A stretch of DNA of 64,000 bases from Algibacter pectinivorans (GTDB lineage: Bacteria > Bacteroidota > Bacteroidia > Flavobacteriales > Flavobacteriaceae), in NCBI RefSeq assembly GCF_900112595.1, contig NZ_FOMI01000009.1, forward strand, positions 1-64,000, in the 5' to 3' direction. This document shows, piece by piece, positions 60,704 to 64,000 of the stretch (positions are counted from its first letter, which is position 1; every line of letters starts with the position of its first letter). Both the position numbers and the translations under genes were made by a program. The notes below the pieces were generated by a model that saw only the letters and a program-made list of their open reading frames with translations, did no database searches and had not been told where the DNA came from.

Positions 60704-60717
60704 GTAATAATTATTAC
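60704..60717. promoter_or_regulatory. Crp/Fnr-type operator candidate, site 1 (regulator gene)
   Basis: GTAATAATTATTAC, part of a perfect 16-bp palindrome AGTAATAATTATTACT. It ends 9 bp before the regulator ATG, a position expected for autorepression. Confidence 0.6.
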
Positions 60718-60793
60718 TAAATTTAACGTGTATTAGACTTTATTTGGTTTTAAATGGATTGTTATTTTCAACTTGTAGCTTCTTGAAATATAG

Positions 60794-60825
60794 TTGTGTC
60801 CTTTGGTTTACAAAATGTATTTTTG
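60794..60825 (+). promoter_or_regulatory. Promoter of the metal-dependent hydrolase gene
   Basis: TATTTTTG (60818-60825) with TTG (60794-60796) 21 bp upstream. The ATG at 60834 is only 8 bp after the box, so the transcript would be nearly leaderless. Confidence 0.5.
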
Positions 60826-60833
60826 TTGGTAAT

Positions 60834-61832
60834 ATGGATTCATTAACACAAATAGTATTAGGAGCTGCTGTAGGAGAAGCTGTTTTAGGTAAAAAAGTTG
60901 GAAATAAAGCCATGCTTTATGGCGCCATTGCCGGAACTATTCCTGATTTCGATGTGTTTGCTTCGCATTTTACAGATACCGTTTCGGCATTGGCCATACA
61001 TCGTGGCTTTACACACTCTATTGTGTTTTCTGTGCTTTTTGCGCCTCTTTTTGGATGGCTAGTATCACGTTATGAAACTTATAAAAGTTTTAAGGACTGG
61101 TCTTGGTTATTCTTTTGGTCGTTTGTAACACATCCAATTTTAGATGCGCACACCACTTGGGGAACGCAATTGTTTTGGCCTTTCGATTTACGATTAGCTT
61201 TTAAAAATATATTTGTAATCGATCCTTTGTACACCATCCCTTTTTTGGTGTTTTTAATTTTAGCTATGCGCCAAAAACGCACTACAGCAAAGCGTCGGTT
61301 TTACAATAGCATGGGATTAATAATTAGTACCACTTATTTGGCAATAACCTTACTATTAAAGTGGGTGGCATACACTAAATTTGAAGCTGCTTTAGATACA
61401 CAAAATATAGCGTATTTAGATATTGATACTAGGCCTTCGCCTTTAAACACCATACTTTGGAGTGCTAATGTGCAAACCGAAAACGCCTATTTACTGGGTA
61501 ATTATTCGTTTTTTGATTCGCAACCCATTACTTTTGATAGCTACCCTAAAAACCATGAGTTATTAGGGGATTTGATTGAAGATGAAAGCGTAAAACGTAT
61601 GATTGCTATTACCGAAGGTTGGTACACCATCAATAAAAAAGAGGATACCCTTTATTTTAACGATTTACGATTTGGGTTGTTAAGTTTAACGCCTAAAGCA
61701 GAAAACTTTGTATTTAAATTTAGGTTAGATGTAGATGCTTCTGGCCATGTTATTTTTACAGAAGAACCTAAAGATAATAGGGATGCTAAAAAACTGCTAA
61801 CCGAATTATGGCATCGCTTAAAAGGAAACTAA
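60834..61832 (+). CDS. Membrane-bound metal-dependent hydrolase (YdjM/LexA-binding-like)
   Basis: A 332-residue protein from ATG 60834 (MDSLTQIVLGAAVGEAVLGKKVGNKAMLYGAIAGTIPDFDV). The hydrolase signature residues are in PDFDVFASHF, HRGFTHSIVFS and THPILDAHTTWG, and several membrane segments follow. The C-terminal half is soluble. Exact reaction unknown. The ORF could be extended upstream to 60744, but that part is promoter sequence. Confidence 0.9.
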   Translation: MDSLTQIVLGAAVGEAVLGKKVGNKAMLYGAIAGTIPDFDVFASHFTDTVSALAIHRGFTHSIVFSVLFAPLFGWLVSRYETYKSFKDWSWLFFWSFVTHPILDAHTTWGTQLFWPFDLRLAFKNIFVIDPLYTIPFLVFLILAMRQKRTTAKRRFYNSMGLIISTTYLAITLLLKWVAYTKFEAALDTQNIAYLDIDTRPSPLNTILWSANVQTENAYLLGNYSFFDSQPITFDSYPKNHELLGDLIEDESVKRMIAITEGWYTINKKEDTLYFNDLRFGLLSLTPKAENFVFKFRLDVDASGHVIFTEEPKDNRDAKKLLTELWHRLKGN

Positions 61833-61913
61833 TTTAAAATGGAATACGTTTTAAGGAGGCTTACCTAAGGTTTTTTAAATTTTAAATATATTACAAACAA
61901 AACTTGAAAATTT

Positions 61914-63311
61914 ATGGATATTACAGCTGCATATACAGATCTATATCAAATAACAATGGCGCAAGTCTATTTTGTTACCAAGCCAAATGGTAGGGCGGTA
62001 TTTGATTATTATTTTCGTCATAATCCTTTTGGTAGTGGCTATTCCATATTTGCTGGGTTGGAAGATGTATTAGATATTTTGGATTCGCTTAAATTTTCAG
62101 ATTCCGACATCTCTTATTTAAAAGAAAAAGGATTTGAAAATGAGTTTTTAGAGTACTTGAAAAATTTCAGTTTTAAAGGCAATATCCGTTCTAGTAAGGA
62201 AGGGGATGTTGTTTTTCCTAATCGTCCTATTTTACAAGTAGAAGCCAATATTATAGAAGCACAAATAATAGAAACTCTGTTACTTAATATTCTTAATTTT
62301 CAAACCTTAATTGCTACCAAAGCGAGTAGAATTCGCTATAGTGCCAAAGATGCTATATTATTAGATATGGGTTTACGTCGTGCACATGCTACAGGTGGAT
62401 ATTATGCCTCGAGAGCTGCTGCCATTGGTGGATTTGATAGTACTAGTAATGTAAAAGCAGCAGAGGATTACAGCATCCCATCTACAGGAACCATGGCGCA
62501 CGCTTTTATACAAAGTTATAATAACGAGTTAGAGGCCTTTCGCGATTTTGCTCGAATACGCCCTGAAAATTGTGTGCTTTTAATTGATACATATAACACC
62601 TTAAAAATAGGACTTCCAAATGCCATTACAGTGGCTAAAGAAATGGAAGAACGCGGCGATAAATTATTCGGAATCCGTTTAGATAGTGGCGATTTGGCCT
62701 ATTTATCTAAAAAAGCAAGAGCCGTTTTAGATGCTGCTGGTTTACAATATGTAAAGATTGTTGTGTCCAATCAATTAGACGAAATTGTAATTAAAAGTTT
62801 AAAAGAACAACATGCGCCTATTGATGTTTTTGGTGTAGGAACCAATCTCGTTACAGGAAGACCAGATGCTGCTTTGGATGGTGTTTATAAATTATCGGAA
62901 TTTAATGATGCGCCTAGAATTAAACTCTCTGAAAACATTATAAAAGTATCGCTTCCTTTTAAAAAGCAAGTGTATAGAATGCTGGATGCCGATGGCATGT
63001 TTTATGGCGCAGATGCGGTTGCTATTTACTCAGAAGGCGAAGTAAGCCAAATGGAACATCCTTTTGATATTACTAAGCAAATAGATATTAGTGAGCTTGA
63101 AAAAGAGCCTTTATTAGAATTGGTTATGGAGCATGGTAAACGTGTGGCACCGGCTAGAACAGTTACCGAGATTTCAAAATATTCGCAATCGCGTTTAGAT
63201 AAACTACCTGTTGAATATAAACGTTTTCATAACCCGCATATTTATAAAATAGGACTTAGTAGTAAACTTAAAAACGAACGAAATAATCTTATTAACCAGC
63301 ATAAAAGCTAA
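61914..63311 (+). CDS. pncB: Nicotinate phosphoribosyltransferase
   Basis: A 465-residue enzyme that forms nicotinate mononucleotide in NAD salvage. Motifs are TDLYQITMAQVYF, YYFRHNPFGSGYSIFAGLE, MGLRRAHATGGYYASRAAAIGGFDSTSN, FGIRLDSGDLAYLSKKAR and VFGVGTNLVTG. The pncA gene starts 3 bp after its stop, so nicotinamide deamidation and nicotinate use are co-expressed. Confidence 0.96.
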   Translation: MDITAAYTDLYQITMAQVYFVTKPNGRAVFDYYFRHNPFGSGYSIFAGLEDVLDILDSLKFSDSDISYLKEKGFENEFLEYLKNFSFKGNIRSSKEGDVVFPNRPILQVEANIIEAQIIETLLLNILNFQTLIATKASRIRYSAKDAILLDMGLRRAHATGGYYASRAAAIGGFDSTSNVKAAEDYSIPSTGTMAHAFIQSYNNELEAFRDFARIRPENCVLLIDTYNTLKIGLPNAITVAKEMEERGDKLFGIRLDSGDLAYLSKKARAVLDAAGLQYVKIVVSNQLDEIVIKSLKEQHAPIDVFGVGTNLVTGRPDAALDGVYKLSEFNDAPRIKLSENIIKVSLPFKKQVYRMLDADGMFYGADAVAIYSEGEVSQMEHPFDITKQIDISELEKEPLLELVMEHGKRVAPARTVTEISKYSQSRLDKLPVEYKRFHNPHIYKIGLSSKLKNERNNLINQHKS

Positions 63312-63313
63312 AT

Positions 63314-63931
63314 ATGAAAACACTTTTAGTTATTGATGTACAAAATGATTTTATTCCTGGAGGATCACTTTCCGTACCTAACGGCGATAAAATTGTACCA
63401 GTAATAAATAGCATACAAGATTCATTTGATTTGATAGTAGCCACACAAGATTGGCACCCTAAAGAGCATTCTAGCTTTGCTGTAAATCATGAAGGTAAAT
63501 CGGTTTTTGATCGTATTGAGTGGCGCGGTAATATGCAAACCTTATGGCCAGAACATTGCGTGCAAGGTACCGTGGGAGCAGAGTTGCATCCAGAATTAGA
63601 CACCACAAAGTACGAGGCTATTTTTAGAAAAGGAACCGATAAAGCTATTGATAGTTATAGTGCCTTTTATGATAATAACCATTTAAAAGCAACTGGTTTA
63701 ACTGGCTATTTAAAGGAAAAAGGAGCGACCCAACTGTATTTTTGTGGTTTGGCTTCAGATATTTGTGTTTACTTTTCTATATGTGATGCTGTTAAAGAAG
63801 GATTTGACTGCTATTTTATTGAAGATGCCGCTAAACCTCTAGATGTAGAAGCGTTTGAAGCTATAAAGACTAAGATGCTTGCCATGGGTGTTCAAATTAT
63901 AACATCTGAAAACTTTATAGCACTTAAATAG
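63314..63931 (+). CDS. pncA: Nicotinamidase (bifunctional nicotinamidase/pyrazinamidase)
   Basis: A 205-residue cysteine hydrolase that deaminates nicotinamide to nicotinate. The catalytic triad is visible: D8 (VIDVQNDFIPGG), the Lys in IFRKGTDK, and the nucleophile in CGLASDICV. The metal ligands are in ATQDWHPKEHSSF. It directly supplies the substrate for PncB encoded 3 bp upstream. Confidence 0.96.
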   Translation: MKTLLVIDVQNDFIPGGSLSVPNGDKIVPVINSIQDSFDLIVATQDWHPKEHSSFAVNHEGKSVFDRIEWRGNMQTLWPEHCVQGTVGAELHPELDTTKYEAIFRKGTDKAIDSYSAFYDNNHLKATGLTGYLKEKGATQLYFCGLASDICVYFSICDAVKEGFDCYFIEDAAKPLDVEAFEAIKTKMLAMGVQIITSENFIALK

Positions 63932-64000
63932 TAGCATATGTTTTAGTCACCAAATAAATAAACCATTATTGATTAAGCTTGTTGTATAGTGTTTTAGCGG

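Overview
The window is a low-GC (roughly mid-30s percent by eye) chromosomal segment from a member of the Bacteroidota, almost certainly family Flavobacteriaceae. The signs are type IX secretion (T9SS) C-terminal sorting domains of types A and B, a PorP/SprF-like protein, promoters of the TAnnTTTG type, weak Shine-Dalgarno signals, many short lipoproteins, Rho with a long low-complexity insert, and families typical of the group (DUF4293, DUF3810, DUF6503, DUF4369, DUF1599, BT_3928-like). The genus cannot be fixed from sequence alone. No rRNA operon, prophage, insertion sequence or CRISPR array is visible.

Layout. 1-5.1 kb: the 3' part of a large repeat-rich T9SS type B cargo protein, followed by its PorP/SprF-like partner and an OmpA-family protein. 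5.2-6.7 kb: idi, a PTPS/QueD-family gene, a small helical protein and tRNA-Thr(TGT). 6.7-13.7 kb: a DUF4369 lipoprotein, a 560-bp gene desert with two candidate small RNAs, a frameshifted alkB-like gene, a VanX-type dipeptidase, a DEAD-box helicase, a MOSC protein, an M48 protease and a T9SS type A secreted protein. 13.8-24 kb: TrmH-type methyltransferase, lipoprotein, a second broken gene, DUF3810 protein, LuxR-type regulator, pepD, SHOCT protein, a peroxiredoxin-like protein, yidD, cysS and folE. 24.2-34.1 kb: FadL-like porin, a Gly/Trp- then Ser/Arg-rich lipoprotein, proS, tRNA-Glu(TTC), rpsT, a large cytochrome c lipoprotein and rho. 34.2-45 kb: DUF4293, FKBP, a lactone-oxidase-like flavoprotein, a phosphoesterase, an unusual Nramp-family transporter, truA, an ABC exporter, the c-di-AMP synthase cdaA and folP. 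45-56.2 kb: DUF1599, an inserted four-helix-bundle gene, a BT_3928-like protein, an ABC permease, a TlpA-like protein, tpiA, a T9SS cargo protein, a sensor kinase/response regulator pair, prmA and clpS. 56.2-60.7 kb: a sulfane-sulfur cluster. 60.8-64 kb: a membrane hydrolase, pncB and pncA (NAD salvage).

Most notable. (1) The sulfane-sulfur cluster holds two YeeE/YedE halves, TauE/SafE, a persulfide-dioxygenase/rhodanese fusion and an HMA protein. A divergent-spaced palindrome GTAA-N6-TTAC occurs in front of the transport operon, in front of the dioxygenase gene, and in front of the adjacent Crp/Fnr-type regulator gene. That regulator carries three clustered cysteines. This suggests a compact, self-regulated sulfide/persulfide response in which a Crp/Fnr protein does the job done elsewhere by ArsR-type BigR/SqrR. 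(2) Five intergenic copies of a structured repeat (core GGGATTGAA ... GGAAAGCCC) have paired ends with compensatory changes between copies. Two copies are interrupted by the same 20-bp palindrome. (3) Two genes are broken: alkB by a one-base homopolymer slip, and a small secreted protein by an in-frame TAA. (4) The two tRNA genes have near-identical promoters, and tRNA-Glu has two in tandem.
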